From positions 1 through 22,856 of IMG/VR virus record IMGVR_UViG_3300008107_003605: a stretch of 22,856 nt of DNA; one strand, 5' to 3'. Both the position numbers and the translations under genes were made by a program. Shown here in pieces: positions 1 to 7,588 of the stretch; the stretch's first letter is position 1, and the number at the start of each line of letters is the position of its first letter. A model generated the notes under the pieces. It did not search any database. It was not told where the DNA came from and was given only the letters and a program-made list of their open reading frames with translations. This DNA comes from a virus.

Positions 1-3000
1 CAGCAAATGTCCAAATATTTGTACCTGCAGTAAGTGTTGGTGTAGTACCAGCAATTGTTAAATCACCGTAAATTGTAATTGCAACGTTTGATAGTGTAAA
101 GGAATTGTTGTCAATTATAAGATTTTTTACACCGTTACCTGAAGTAAATGTTACAGTGCCTGAAGTTGTTGATAGTTGAAAATTATATGATCTGTTTGAT
201 ACTGCTGGGCCAGCAGATATAGTTTTAGTTGTAGCTCCTCCACCAGTTAGTTGTACAAGAAGACTACCAGAGATAATTAAACCGTTATTAGTGGTAGTAT
301 CCCATACAATTTCTGCAGACGATGATGTGAGTACTATCCTACCAGTACCAAAATTTATTGCTCTAGTATTAGAGTTATTGGAGTCAAATTTATTACAAGT
401 AAAAGTAAATGCTCCTAGAGCTAGAGTTCCAAAAGTAAGAATAGCAGTACCAGTTGTTGTTAATGCATCCTGGAGAGTCCACTCACCTAGTGGACCATTG
501 AATGTAATTGCAGAAAATACATTACTATTTGTTGTAATAGTTAACCCAAGCTCACCGCCAGCAAAAGTTAGAGTACCTGTATAACTCTGTGTAAAATTGG
601 TTGAAGGTAAAGACAAGCTACCATAAACGGTTAAAGTTGAACTGCCACTAAGTGTCATATTATTATCTAAACCAGAGGCTGTCATTGAGTGACATACTGC
701 TCCGGTGCTTACTGTAACTGCAAAGCCTGCGCCTGAATCTGAGTTTGCATCAAATATAACATCTGTATATTGATCTGGAATATAAGAACTAACACTTCCA
801 CCCGAAGTATTTGACCAATTAGCATTAGAGGAAGCATTCCAAGTGCCACTACCACCTATCCAATAAAGAATAGGATTTGCAAACATTATATTGTTGTTGT
901 TGCCATTATCAACTGAACCGTTTACCATATACCATATATTTGGAACGTTTGCAGAAATATCTCTAACAGCTGCATATGGAACAACAATACGAGTTGCTCC
1001 TGTGTAAACAATATTTGCACGAGATCCAACAGTGCTTGCTCTAATAGTATTAGTAGACGAGCGAGTAGCTCCACTAGTCGTAAGAGAAGCAAATGTATTA
1101 GTAGTTGTTGATTGTAGTATTAAATCACAAGCATTTTGTAAAGTTAAATTATTAAAAGTGTTGCTTCCATTTACAGATAGGTGACCATTTCCTGCAGATC
1201 CTGTAAACGAGACATTGTAGTAAGTTTTGCTCCCACCACTGAAAGTCGTGGTTCCGGTATTAGTAAGTAAAATTGTAGATGAGCTAGCATTTAGAGTTAA
1301 ATTAGTACCATTTATATTCCACGATAAACCAGAGCTAGATATAGTCCAGGTACCAGTTCCTAAATTGAGTGTTCTAGTGTTAGTTACGTTTGAGCTGAAG
1401 ACTGGAATAGTAACATTATACGTGGCCGCACTAAATGTGCCGTTTGTCAGAGTCACACTAGAAGAAGTAGTTAAAGCACTTTGAAGTGTCCAAGAACCTC
1501 CTACACCATTAAATACAATTGGAAAATCGAGCGTTTTGCCATTAGTTGTAATTGTTTTTGAAGATGTTGCTGCAAACGTCCAATTGTTTACACCAGCCGT
1601 TAGTGTAGGGCTAGTACCAGCTATAGTTAAATTTCCGTAAATTGTAATAACTATATTAGTGGATATGCTAAAACTATTGTTATCAATAGTAAGATCTTTT
1701 ATAGTATCAGATGTTGTAAAAGCAACTGTTCCAGCTGTTGTAGATAATTGAAAACTTATAGAATTTGCTTCTGTTAAAGCACCTGCAGAAATTGTTTTGG
1801 TTACTGCACCACCACCTGTTAACTGGACAAGAACATTTCCATCAGTTGTTAAGTTAGTTACCGTAGCGGTATTCCAAACTGTGGCAAGAGTATTCAACGA
1901 TAATACAATTTTGCCGCCTACGCTAGACCTTTGTATTTTTCTAACACCTGTACCCGAAGAAGAAAATATACCAAATAATGTAAACGTATATGAATTTAAT
2001 TCTAATGTACCAGAAGTTAATGTAACTGTTCTAGATGTAGAGGTTCCAACAGACAAAGCACTTCCTAAACTGTAGGTTCCAGTACCACTAAACGTGATAG
2101 GAAAATCTAATGTTTTGCCATTAGTAGTAATAGTTTGAGTGCCAGAGCCTGCAAACGTCCATGCGTTTGCACCAGCGGCAAGTGTTGGTATTGTACCATT
2201 AATTGCCACATCACCATAAATTGTAATTGCAACGTTTGATAGTGTATAGGCGCTGTTAGACAAACCTAAACTTTTTACTGTATCTCCAGCTGTAAATGAT
2301 GTAGTTCCATTGAGAGATGAAATAGAAAATCTAATAGCATTAGCTTCAGATAATTGACCAGCTGAAATAGTTTGCGATATATTGTTAGTACCAAATACAA
2401 CAACTAAAACATTTCCATCAGTTGTTAAGTTAGTTACCGTAGAGGTATTCCAAAATGTTGCAGCTGATACAGGTCTTACGGTTATGATACCATTACCAGA
2501 CCTTTGAATTCTTCTAACACCTGTACCCGAAGAAATAAATGTACCATAGATATCAAAGCTGAACGAATTTACTTCTAACGTTCCTGTTGTTAATGTAACA
2601 TTTCTATCAGCAGCAGTTGTACCAATAGTTACAGCACTATTCAAAGAATAAGTCGCTGTTCCCGCAAACGTAATTGGAAAATCTAATACTTTTAAAGATG
2701 CAACAGTTATGTTTTGGGTTCCACCTGTTTTTGCAAAAGTTTGAGTGTTTGTTCCACCAGTTAGTGTCATGCCGGAGGAAACCGTTAGGTTCCCGTAAAT
2801 AGTTCTGGCAGCATTTGAAAGTGTTCCTGCAAATCCCGTAAAATTAAGAGACCGCACGTTGCCCGTAAGCGTTAGCGCGTAAGTCCCAGCGGTGAAATTG
2901 AAACTGATGCTATTTGCTTCACTTACCGCAGTGGCGGCTACTGTCGTAGCTGTTGCTGTATTGTTTGTGATATTGATAACAGGTGTACCAGTTACGGTGA

Positions 3001-3271
3001 CACCCGTTCCTCCAGTGAAAACTGTGCCAGTGCTATTAAGTGAAATTGTGTTGGTTCCAAACGCAAGAGTCCCTGTATAGCCGGTCATTGTTAGCGTTTG
3101 AATTGTGACGCTGCTGTCTAAGGTGGCAACGCCTGTTCCAGATGAGGCGTTAAAGATTGCAGCATCGTTCGTGCCAGGCACAGATGCGCCGCCCGCGCCA
3201 CCAGATGTCGCTGACCACCGAGCAGTATCACTCCAGTTGCCGGTACCGCCAACCCAAAATCTGTTTGCCAT
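1..3271 (-). CDS. Giant repeat-rich tail fibre / adhesin-like protein (C-terminus outside window)
   Basis: I read this frame codon by codon: it starts at ATG 3271 and has no stop through position 2, giving at least 1090 residues, with the C-terminus outside the window. The start has a strong AGGAG six bases upstream and lies three bases after the preceding stop. The protein is overwhelmingly Ser, Thr, Asn, Gly and Val, with alternating beta-strand patterns typical of beta-solenoid fibres. A W-x-GG-x-G-x-W...W-S motif opens it (W6) and recurs near W804, each followed by a P...D...IF-(N/D)-A segment, so it looks like at least two large modules. Within the first, a unit of about 193 residues repeats three times; a matching piece returns near residue 1069. 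No enzymatic motif was seen. Position at the end of the fibre island suggests a virion adhesin or receptor-binding fibre. Base composition looks more A+T rich than the virion genes. Function is inferred. Confidence 0.85.
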   Translation of the reverse strand, partial: MANRFWVGGTGNWSDTARWSATSGGAGGASVPGTNDAAIFNASSGTGVATLDSSVTIQTLTMTGYTGTLAFGTNTISLNSTGTVFTGGTGVTVTGTPVINITNNTATATTVAATAVSEANSISFNFTAGTYALTLTGNVRSLNFTGFAGTLSNAARTIYGNLTVSSGMTLTGGTNTQTFAKTGGTQNITVASLKVLDFPITFAGTATYSLNSAVTIGTTAADRNVTLTTGTLEVNSFSFDIYGTFISSGTGVRRIQRSGNGIITVRPVSAATFWNTSTVTNLTTDGNVLVVVFGTNNISQTISAGQLSEANAIRFSISSLNGTTSFTAGDTVKSLGLSNSAYTLSNVAITIYGDVAINGTIPTLAAGANAWTFAGSGTQTITTNGKTLDFPITFSGTGTYSLGSALSVGTSTSRTVTLTSGTLELNSYTFTLFGIFSSSGTGVRKIQRSSVGGKIVLSLNTLATVWNTATVTNLTTDGNVLVQLTGGGAVTKTISAGALTEANSISFQLSTTAGTVAFTTSDTIKDLTIDNNSFSISTNIVITIYGNLTIAGTSPTLTAGVNNWTFAATSSKTITTNGKTLDFPIVFNGVGGSWTLQSALTTSSSVTLTNGTFSAATYNVTIPVFSSNVTNTRTLNLGTGTWTISSSGLSWNINGTNLTLNASSSTILLTNTGTTTFSGGSKTYYNVSFTGSAGNGHLSVNGSNTFNNLTLQNACDLILQSTTTNTFASLTTSGATRSSTNTIRASTVGSRANIVYTGATRIVVPYAAVRDISANVPNIWYMVNGSVDNGNNNNIMFANPILYWIGGSGTWNASSNANWSNTSGGSVSSYIPDQYTDVIFDANSDSGAGFAVTVSTGAVCHSMTASGLDNNMTLSGSSTLTVYGSLSLPSTNFTQSYTGTLTFAGGELGLTITTNSNVFSAITFNGPLGEWTLQDALTTTGTAILTFGTLALGAFTFTCNKFDSNNSNTRAINFGTGRIVLTSSSAEIVWDTTTNNGLIISGSLLVQLTGGGATTKTISAGPAVSNRSYNFQLSTTSGTVTFTSGNGVKNLIIDNNSFTLSNVAITIYGDLTIAGTTPTLTAGTNIWTFA
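1480..3050 (-). repeat. About 579-nt (193-residue) tandem repeats inside the giant fibre gene
   Basis: Corresponding landmarks recur about 576-579 bases apart. A CCGTAAAT-type landmark lies near 1635, 2214 (variant) and 2793. The segment encoding a LDFPI(T/V)F core recurs near 1530, 2105 and 2680. A 35-base stretch is identical at 1832-1866 and 2408-2442. A further copy lies at 66-100, of which about 30 bases are identical to 2217-2246, but it is out of register because a different module (about 250-1480) intervenes. The copies are diverged at protein level yet keep codon phase, so they are coding duplications rather than a regulatory array. Confidence 0.8.
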
Positions 3272-3274
3272 GCA

Positions 3275-3496
3275 TTACTCCTGTACGACTGGTTCTTCAG
3301 TCGGTACTTCGGATACAGGCTGGTTTATGATAGCAATCCAATTATTATATCGCTGTTGTTTGATCTCAGCGATTTCTTCAGCCGACAAATTTTCATAATC
3401 TTTTTGATACATAACTATTGCATCATTATAAATCAAAGGCTCACTACCCATTTGAAATGAGTCGCTTATCATACCGTTTTCAAGAATAGTAATCAT
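3275..3496 (-). CDS. Small protein between fibre genes, unknown function
   Basis: This 73-residue protein starts at ATG 3496, one base after the stop of the upstream 469-residue fibre, and its stop is three bases from the giant fibre start; its last codons supply the giant fibre's Shine-Dalgarno. The middle (YNDAIVMYQKDYENLSAEE, then a basic/aromatic RYNNWIAII stretch) looks like a short helical hairpin, and the tail is acidic and proline-rich. Small proteins of this general style sit next to tail fibre genes in many phages, and some act as fibre assembly chaperones. That role here is only a guess from position and size. There is no signal peptide or membrane segment. Confidence 0.75.
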   Translation of the reverse strand: MITILENGMISDSFQMGSEPLIYNDAIVMYQKDYENLSAEEIAEIKQQRYNNWIAIINQPVSEVPTEEPVVQE

Positions 3497-3497
3497 A

Positions 3498-4907
3498 TTA
3501 AGTCCTCGTTAAGTTTAGTGATAGTGTTAATCTTGTTATAGTCGTAGAACTATCTATATTGAAACGCAGAGTATCTCCAGCTGTAATTGATGTAGTCCAT
3601 CCAGTCAATGTAGAACTAGTCGCGCTCGTTTGAGATGTTAATGTTGGTTTAGCAGAACCAGTAATTGTATCTGCAACAGTCGGAGGATAGTTAGCGAACG
3701 TATCTTTCCATATGTCTACTACAGCACTACCAGATTGATCTGCCATTAAAGACCACGATGTAATCGTAGAATTAAATGGAATTTGCAAATCACCTTTTAT
3801 GCCTGTTGTGATAGCTGATCCGCCGCCGTCAATTAAAAATCCAATACCTGCTGTTGTGGTTGAAGAAGAAATAGTAATGGTATCTGTTGTTGGATTTCCA
3901 GCAAGTGTAATACCCGATCCAGCAACTAGAGTAAGTCTATCAGTTGTTGAGTCTGCTGAAACTACGTTAGCACCTACAAGGATACCAGAGAATCCGTTGG
4001 CTGCACTTCCACCGCCTCCAGATACAGGAGACCAATAGACACCTGTTCCAGACGTGCGAAGATAATAACCAGACACACCAGCTGTATTGTTTGCTACAAG
4101 AGTTCCACCAAGTATTGTGTTACCTGATACGCTCAATTGACCATTGGCTACTGTTACACCGTTGATAACTGTTCTGTCTGTTACAACAGCAGGATTGCCT
4201 AAGACGGTGTTACCAGCAACATATAAGTTTGTGGAAATTGTAGCACGACCAGTATGTGCTAGTAGACCAGATGTAGCTGGATTTGATTTTGTAGCGTATA
4301 ACGTTGATGCGTTGGCTACTTGTAATCTGTCAGAAATAAGTGCGCGAAGAGCAGTATTGGTTCCCGTTAGATTTGTATTGACCAGTGTAATACGCGATGT
4401 TTGCGTAGCAATTGAAGAGTTTGTGTTAGCAAGTGCAGCACGTTCAATAGTTTTTGTTTGATAGATTGCTACAGCATTAGCCACTTGTAAACGATCACTG
4501 ATAAGTGTACGAAGAGCAGTGTTTGTGCCAGTGAGCGCAGTCCAGCTTGCTCTTGTTGCAATATAAGCGTTTGTATTGGCTAGTATAGTTTTGACATAGC
4601 TATTTGACGCAGCATATGCTTTTGTGGCATAGGTTGCGGAAGCATTAGAAACTTGGAGATAATTTGTTGATACAGCTGCTGTAACACCAGTAACAACTGT
4701 ATCATTTTGCGTTAGATTTTTTACAAGAGATGTTGTAGTAGAAACTAATCCGCCACTGCCACCACCAATTTCGAATACAGCCGTACCGTTGGAAGAGTAA
4801 AGTTTCTGATCTTTATAATTGATTGCAAGTTCACCAACGCTCAGCGAAGCTGTGTTTGGTTGTTTACCCAAAACGCCACTGCGTTTGATTTTAATTGTTG
4901 ATGCCAC
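3498..4907 (-). CDS. Tail fibre protein with shared repeat cassettes and common C-terminal fibre domain
   Basis: This 469-residue fibre starts at GTG 4907, chosen because AGGAG lies six bases upstream and the next residues (ASTIKIKRS) match the N-terminus of the neighbouring 417-residue fibre. The N-terminal 50 residues (KIKRS...GELAIN...L) look like a tail- or baseplate-docking domain. Residues about 83-215 contain the YATKAYAASNSYV, LANTN.YIAT and TALR.LISDRLQVANA cassettes also seen in the 417- and 135-residue proteins, probably trimeric coiled-coil or beta shaft. A LLAHTGRATISTNL segment follows near 215. The last 120 residues (from FLIDGGGSAITTGIKGDL to the end) match from memory a widespread phage fibre C-terminal module with VVDIWKD and ITAGDTLRFN blocks, likely the receptor-facing head. 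A terminator-like hairpin precedes the gene. It is called a fibre by composition and context. Confidence 0.88.
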   Translation of the reverse strand: MASTIKIKRSGVLGKQPNTASLSVGELAINYKDQKLYSSNGTAVFEIGGGSGGLVSTTTSLVKNLTQNDTVVTGVTAAVSTNYLQVSNASATYATKAYAASNSYVKTILANTNAYIATRASWTALTGTNTALRTLISDRLQVANAVAIYQTKTIERAALANTNSSIATQTSRITLVNTNLTGTNTALRALISDRLQVANASTLYATKSNPATSGLLAHTGRATISTNLYVAGNTVLGNPAVVTDRTVINGVTVANGQLSVSGNTILGGTLVANNTAGVSGYYLRTSGTGVYWSPVSGGGGSAANGFSGILVGANVVSADSTTDRLTLVAGSGITLAGNPTTDTITISSSTTTAGIGFLIDGGGSAITTGIKGDLQIPFNSTITSWSLMADQSGSAVVDIWKDTFANYPPTVADTITGSAKPTLTSQTSATSSTLTGWTTSITAGDTLRFNIDSSTTITRLTLSLNLTRT

Positions 4908-4913
4908 ACTCGA

Positions 4914-4918
4914 CTCCT
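4914..4918 (-). promoter_or_regulatory. Shine-Dalgarno deciding the GTG start of the 469-residue fibre
   Basis: AGGAG reads on the minus strand at 4918-4914, six bases before GTG 4907. This is the same spacing as the AGGAG before the giant fibre ATG at 3271. No ATG in this frame lies near, so the ribosome site supports the GTG start. Confidence 0.7.
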
Positions 4919-4955
4919 AGAAAGGAAAGGTGGGTGAAGCACTTGTCACCCACCT
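4919..4955 (-). terminator. Intrinsic terminator-like hairpin between two fibre genes
   Basis: Bases 4928-4937 and 4946-4955 are perfect reverse complements (AGGTGGGTGA / TCACCCACCT), giving a 10-bp GC-rich stem with an 8-base loop. On the minus strand the stem is followed by TTCCTTTCT, an interrupted T tract. It lies after the stop of the 417-residue fibre (4973) and before the Shine-Dalgarno of the next gene. It could terminate fully, attenuate, or protect an mRNA end; the imperfect T run makes partial termination likely. Confidence 0.65.
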
Positions 4956-4964
4956 GTGCATATC

Positions 4965-4972
4965 AATTTATA
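4965..4972 (-). promoter_or_regulatory. Possible T4-type late promoter box (TATAAATT)
   Basis: TATAAATT reads on the minus strand immediately after the stop of the 417-residue fibre and just before the 10-bp hairpin. It differs by one base from the T4 late consensus TATAAATA. If active, the transcript would begin almost at the hairpin, giving the next fibre mRNA a structured 5' end. An A+T-rich octamer can arise by chance, so this is weak. Confidence 0.25.
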
Positions 4973-6226
4973 TTAGTATGTTCCGCCGTCAACTACAGCT
5001 TCGATTGTAGCAACTGCATAGCCAGCTGCACCAGTATCTACTGTTGTTCCTGGTTCTGTTTGAGAACCTGTATAGAACTTGAACACACCGTCTGTTGCAT
5101 CGCGGAACAAACCAGAATACTTTGTTCCTGATGAAGCATACTTACCATAGAAACCTACGTCAACTGCGTCTGTCGAGTTATTAGCAGCCAACTTAATCAT
5201 CGAGTCATCAACGTTCAGAGTCGATGAAGAAATATAAGTTACTGCACCTTCAACAGTCAGATCGCCGTCAATGATTGTAGAACCGCTGATTCGTGTGTTA
5301 CCAGAAACAGCAAGGTTTGTTCCAACGGTCAAGCGACCTGAGTGATTGAAGAACCCTGATGTTGACGGACTTGACTTGACTGCGTAAGTAGAAACTGCAT
5401 TAGCAACTTCTAGGTATTTGGCAACGTTGAGATTAGCTGTATCCAGAGGAGCCCAATAGACACCAGTTCCAGATGTTCTCAGATAGTAGCCAGAAGTTCC
5501 TGCTGTATTGTTAGCAACAAGAGTTCCACCAAGTGTTGTATTACCAGAAACCGAAAGGTTTGTGCTGATAGTCGCACGACCAGTATGTGCTAACAAACCA
5601 GATGTTGTTGGATTGGATGCGTTAGCTTTGGTTGCAATATATGTGTTGGTATTAGCAAGCGCAGAATTGAATGTGCTTGTGCTGACCTTAGTTGCAATGT
5701 ACGAATTGGTATTAGCTAAACGAGCATCAGCTGTAGATTTTGTTTCATACGTTGATGCAGCATTAGCAACCTGAAGGCGATCCGAGATAAGTGTACGGAG
5801 CGCTGTATTGGTATTGACAAGGTTTGTATTAACAAGCCCAATACGAGTTGCTTGTGTAGCAATGTATGAATTCGTATTAGCAAGATCTGTATTATGGGTG
5901 CTTGTGTTTAGCTTAGTCGCAATGTATGAGTTGGTATTAGCTAATGCAGAATTGAACGTAGTCGTATTGACTTTTGTTGCGATATAAGAATTTGTATTCG
6001 CAAGAAGAGTATTTACATACGAGTTGGCTGCTGCATATGCTTTCGTCGCATATACTGCAGAAGCATTGGCTACCGAAAGGTACTGAGCGCCAATTCGATA
6101 GATCGTTGCTCCATCACCGACGAATAGCTGACGATCAGGAATGTTGACGGCAATTTCACCTGCAACAAGTGCAGACGGCGCAGCCCCTGGCGTCGTACTT
6201 CTTTTGATTTTAATTATTGATGCCAT
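4973..6226 (-). CDS. Tail fibre protein with 20-residue tandem repeats
   Basis: This 417-residue fibre starts at ATG 6226, overlapping the end of the upstream coiled-coil gene by 17 bases. Residues 1-48 (ASIIKIKRS, then GEIAVN and a FVGDGATIYRIG segment) form the same N-terminal domain type as the 469-residue fibre. Residues about 50-200 carry five LANTN(S/T)YIAT units, spaced 20 residues apart in two runs, with TALRTLISDRLQVANA between them. A LLAHTGRATISTNLSVSGN block (from 210) is nearly the same as in the next fibre. The C-terminus has an IDGDLTVEGAVTY...LNVDDSMIKLAAN segment, a style I know from cyanophage and pelagiphage structural proteins, and ends in VVDGGTY. No catalytic motif was seen. 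It is probably a trimeric virion fibre; attachment point and receptor are unknown. Confidence 0.87.
   Translation of the reverse strand: MASIIKIKRSTTPGAAPSALVAGEIAVNIPDRQLFVGDGATIYRIGAQYLSVANASAVYATKAYAAANSYVNTLLANTNSYIATKVNTTTFNSALANTNSYIATKLNTSTHNTDLANTNSYIATQATRIGLVNTNLVNTNTALRTLISDRLQVANAASTYETKSTADARLANTNSYIATKVSTSTFNSALANTNTYIATKANASNPTTSGLLAHTGRATISTNLSVSGNTTLGGTLVANNTAGTSGYYLRTSGTGVYWAPLDTANLNVAKYLEVANAVSTYAVKSSPSTSGFFNHSGRLTVGTNLAVSGNTRISGSTIIDGDLTVEGAVTYISSSTLNVDDSMIKLAANNSTDAVDVGFYGKYASSGTKYSGLFRDATDGVFKFYTGSQTEPGTTVDTGAAGYAVATIEAVVDGGTY
5650..6010 (-). repeat. 60-nt coding repeats (LANTNSYIAT units) in the 417-residue fibre
   Basis: The ten-residue unit LANTNSYIAT or a close variant begins near 6004, 5944, 5884, 5719 and 5659. 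Within each run the spacing is 60 bases (20 residues). Sequences between units vary, so this is a diverged protein repeat, probably an extendable fibre shaft, and not a CRISPR or attachment site. Confidence 0.8.
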
Positions 6227-6560
6227 TTCCTACACCTCTGTTTTTAAACATTGAGCCGTCAGAGCTCTTGCGTTTTTGTTGACGTTTTATTTTTTCTTTT
6301 AGAACTGCTTCGTTTCTTTCACTAGTGACATCATCAAGATAATTGCTTAAACTTTTTCGATCAACTCTAGTGAGTTTATCGAGTTGTTCTTTATACTCGC
6401 TATTTATACTTTTTAGCTTATTGAGTTCTTTTTCGAGCATAGTATTTTTAGTCGTCAGTAAAAGTATCTGTTGCTGCAGCTGATTGATTTTGGTCTGCTG
6501 CTGCTCCATAAACTCATTGATAACTTCAAGCTCTTTGCCCTCTTCAAATGTATCAGACAT
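6210..6560 (-). CDS. Coiled-coil protein in fibre island, unknown function
   Basis: This 116-residue protein starts at ATG 6560, directly abutting the stop of the upstream fibre gene, and overlaps the next fibre start by 17 bases, which suggests translational coupling. Residues about 8-72 are rich in Gln, Leu, Glu and Lys with heptad-like hydrophobic spacing (INQLQQQILLLTTKNTMLEKEL), a clear coiled coil. A basic KIKRQQKRK stretch near residue 90 and a Gly/Asn tail follow. I do not recognise the family. It could be a fibre-linking or whisker-like structural protein or an assembly factor; it is not acidic like the T4 prohead core proteins that would follow the portal gene. Confidence 0.75.
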   Translation of the reverse strand: MSDTFEEGKELEVINEFMEQQQTKINQLQQQILLLTTKNTMLEKELNKLKSINSEYKEQLDKLTRVDRKSLSNYLDDVTSERNEAVLKEKIKRQQKRKSSDGSMFKNRGVGNGINN

Positions 6561-7181
6561 TTACGAATAAGAACCTCCATCCACGTCATCGAACTTGGGA
6601 ATCCCGTTAGATCCGATCTGCATTACTTTGCCGCTTGATCCTGTAGCAAAAGCAAACGCTGTGCTATTTGAAGCGTACATCACGCCATTTTGCGTCAATG
6701 AAGATTTGCCTGTGCCACCGTATTGAACACCAAGAACGTTGTTCAATACAAGATTTGTAATTGTTAGTTTTTCGAACGTGCTTGGTGTATTGGCTGTAAC
6801 GACAAGCTGTGATGCTTGAATAGTAGCAGGTTGATTGTTACTAGTTACAAAAGTGATAACACCGTTACCACTGGCTTTGATTTGGGCTCCGGCAAGATAA
6901 ATTGTATTACCAGCTAGATAAAGTGATCTCCATCTTTTGGTAGGTGTGCCAAGATCGTATGTTATGTTCGCTTGCGGAACAATGTTAGTCGTGACGCTGA
7001 GTAGATTAGCTGAAGCTGCGCCTATCTCATTAAACTTTGCAAGACGCGTTCCACCAACAGTCGATCCGTCATGAACACGGATCGTCTTGTTAGTGGTATC
7101 AACCGTTATCTCACCGTTCGCTCCAGTGAACGAATTGTGCTGAGTGGCCGTACCTCTTCTGAACTTTATCTCGATAGCCAT
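6561..7181 (-). CDS. Tail fibre / receptor-binding protein with Mtd-type N-terminal domain
   Basis: This 206-residue protein starts at ATG 7181 within a TAATG stop-start overlap. Its first 50 residues (IKFRRGTATQHNSFTGANGE, then ITVDT, IRVHDGSTVGGTRLA) closely resemble the N-terminal domain of Bordetella phage major tropism determinant, a domain shared by many tail fibres. The centre has a YDLGTPTKRWRSLYLAGN segment, common in phage fibres. The C-terminus has YGGTGKSSL...NGVMYASN and ends KFDDVDGGSY. I see no C-type-lectin variable domain, so it is not a complete Mtd homologue. It probably docks to the tail through the N-terminus and is a short fibre or an adaptor for the other fibres. Confidence 0.85.
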   Translation of the reverse strand: MAIEIKFRRGTATQHNSFTGANGEITVDTTNKTIRVHDGSTVGGTRLAKFNEIGAASANLLSVTTNIVPQANITYDLGTPTKRWRSLYLAGNTIYLAGAQIKASGNGVITFVTSNNQPATIQASQLVVTANTPSTFEKLTITNLVLNNVLGVQYGGTGKSSLTQNGVMYASNSTAFAFATGSSGKVMQIGSNGIPKFDDVDGGSYS

Positions 7182-7588
7182 TACAGCGTTCCGTAATCCT
7201 GTTGTGTATCTGGATCAACCGCAGATGTAATAAAGCCATAATCAAAACCCCCCGATGAAGGAGAAGCAGCAACAACAGACGCTATGTAAGAGTTAGTGTT
7301 TGCAAGCAACAACTTTACATATGCGTTCGATGCAGCATAAGCCTTCGTAGCATATTTATTAGCTACATTGGCTACTTGAATTCTGTCATTGATAAGTGCG
7401 CGAACAGCCACATTAGATGCAGCGTATGCTTTAGTTGCGAACTTTGCGTTCGCATTCGTTACTTCAATGTAGATGTGTTCATTACTACCAATTTCATTAA
7501 CAGCATCAATGATCTCATTGACCTTAAGTCGCAGAGATTTAATTGTTGTTGTAGAACTTGTGTTGGCTACTCCAATCGGATGGCTCAT
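7181..7588 (-). CDS. Short fibre protein sharing the YATKAYAASN cassette
   Basis: This 135-residue protein starts at ATG 7588 in an ATGA overlap with the collagen-like gene and ends in a TAATG overlap with the next gene. The N-terminus (residues 14-35) is a helix-like KSLRLKVNEIIDAVNEIG segment. It is followed by two copies of (F/Y)ATKAYAASN separated by an ALINDRIQVANVAN piece, and one LLANTNSYIA unit, the same cassettes as in the 417- and 469-residue fibres. The last 25 residues (GGFDYGFITSAVDPDTQQDYGTL) look like a small C-terminal cap. It may be a fibre segment or a link in a multi-protein fibre. The family is otherwise unknown to me. Confidence 0.82.
   Translation of the reverse strand: MSHPIGVANTSSTTTIKSLRLKVNEIIDAVNEIGSNEHIYIEVTNANAKFATKAYAASNVAVRALINDRIQVANVANKYATKAYAASNAYVKLLLANTNSYIASVVAASPSSGGFDYGFITSAVDPDTQQDYGTL

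Noticed and set aside
291-3398. Plus-strand frames across the giant fibre gene
   Set aside because: The minus strand carries one uninterrupted frame over the whole region with a strong ribosome site. The plus-strand frames are short, valine/proline-rich reverse images of the Thr/Asn repeats.
5650-6010. Regular 60-base repeats considered as a CRISPR array or iteron cluster
   Set aside because: The repeats are in-frame, diverged and translated as LANTNSYIAT units in an intact fibre gene; there are no unique spacers between identical repeats.
6401-6408. A third perfect TATAAATA on the minus strand
   Set aside because: It lies inside the coiled-coil gene, encoding Ser-Ile-Asn-Ser, about 175 bases before the next start. 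A chance match in A+T-rich coding DNA is as likely as a promoter.
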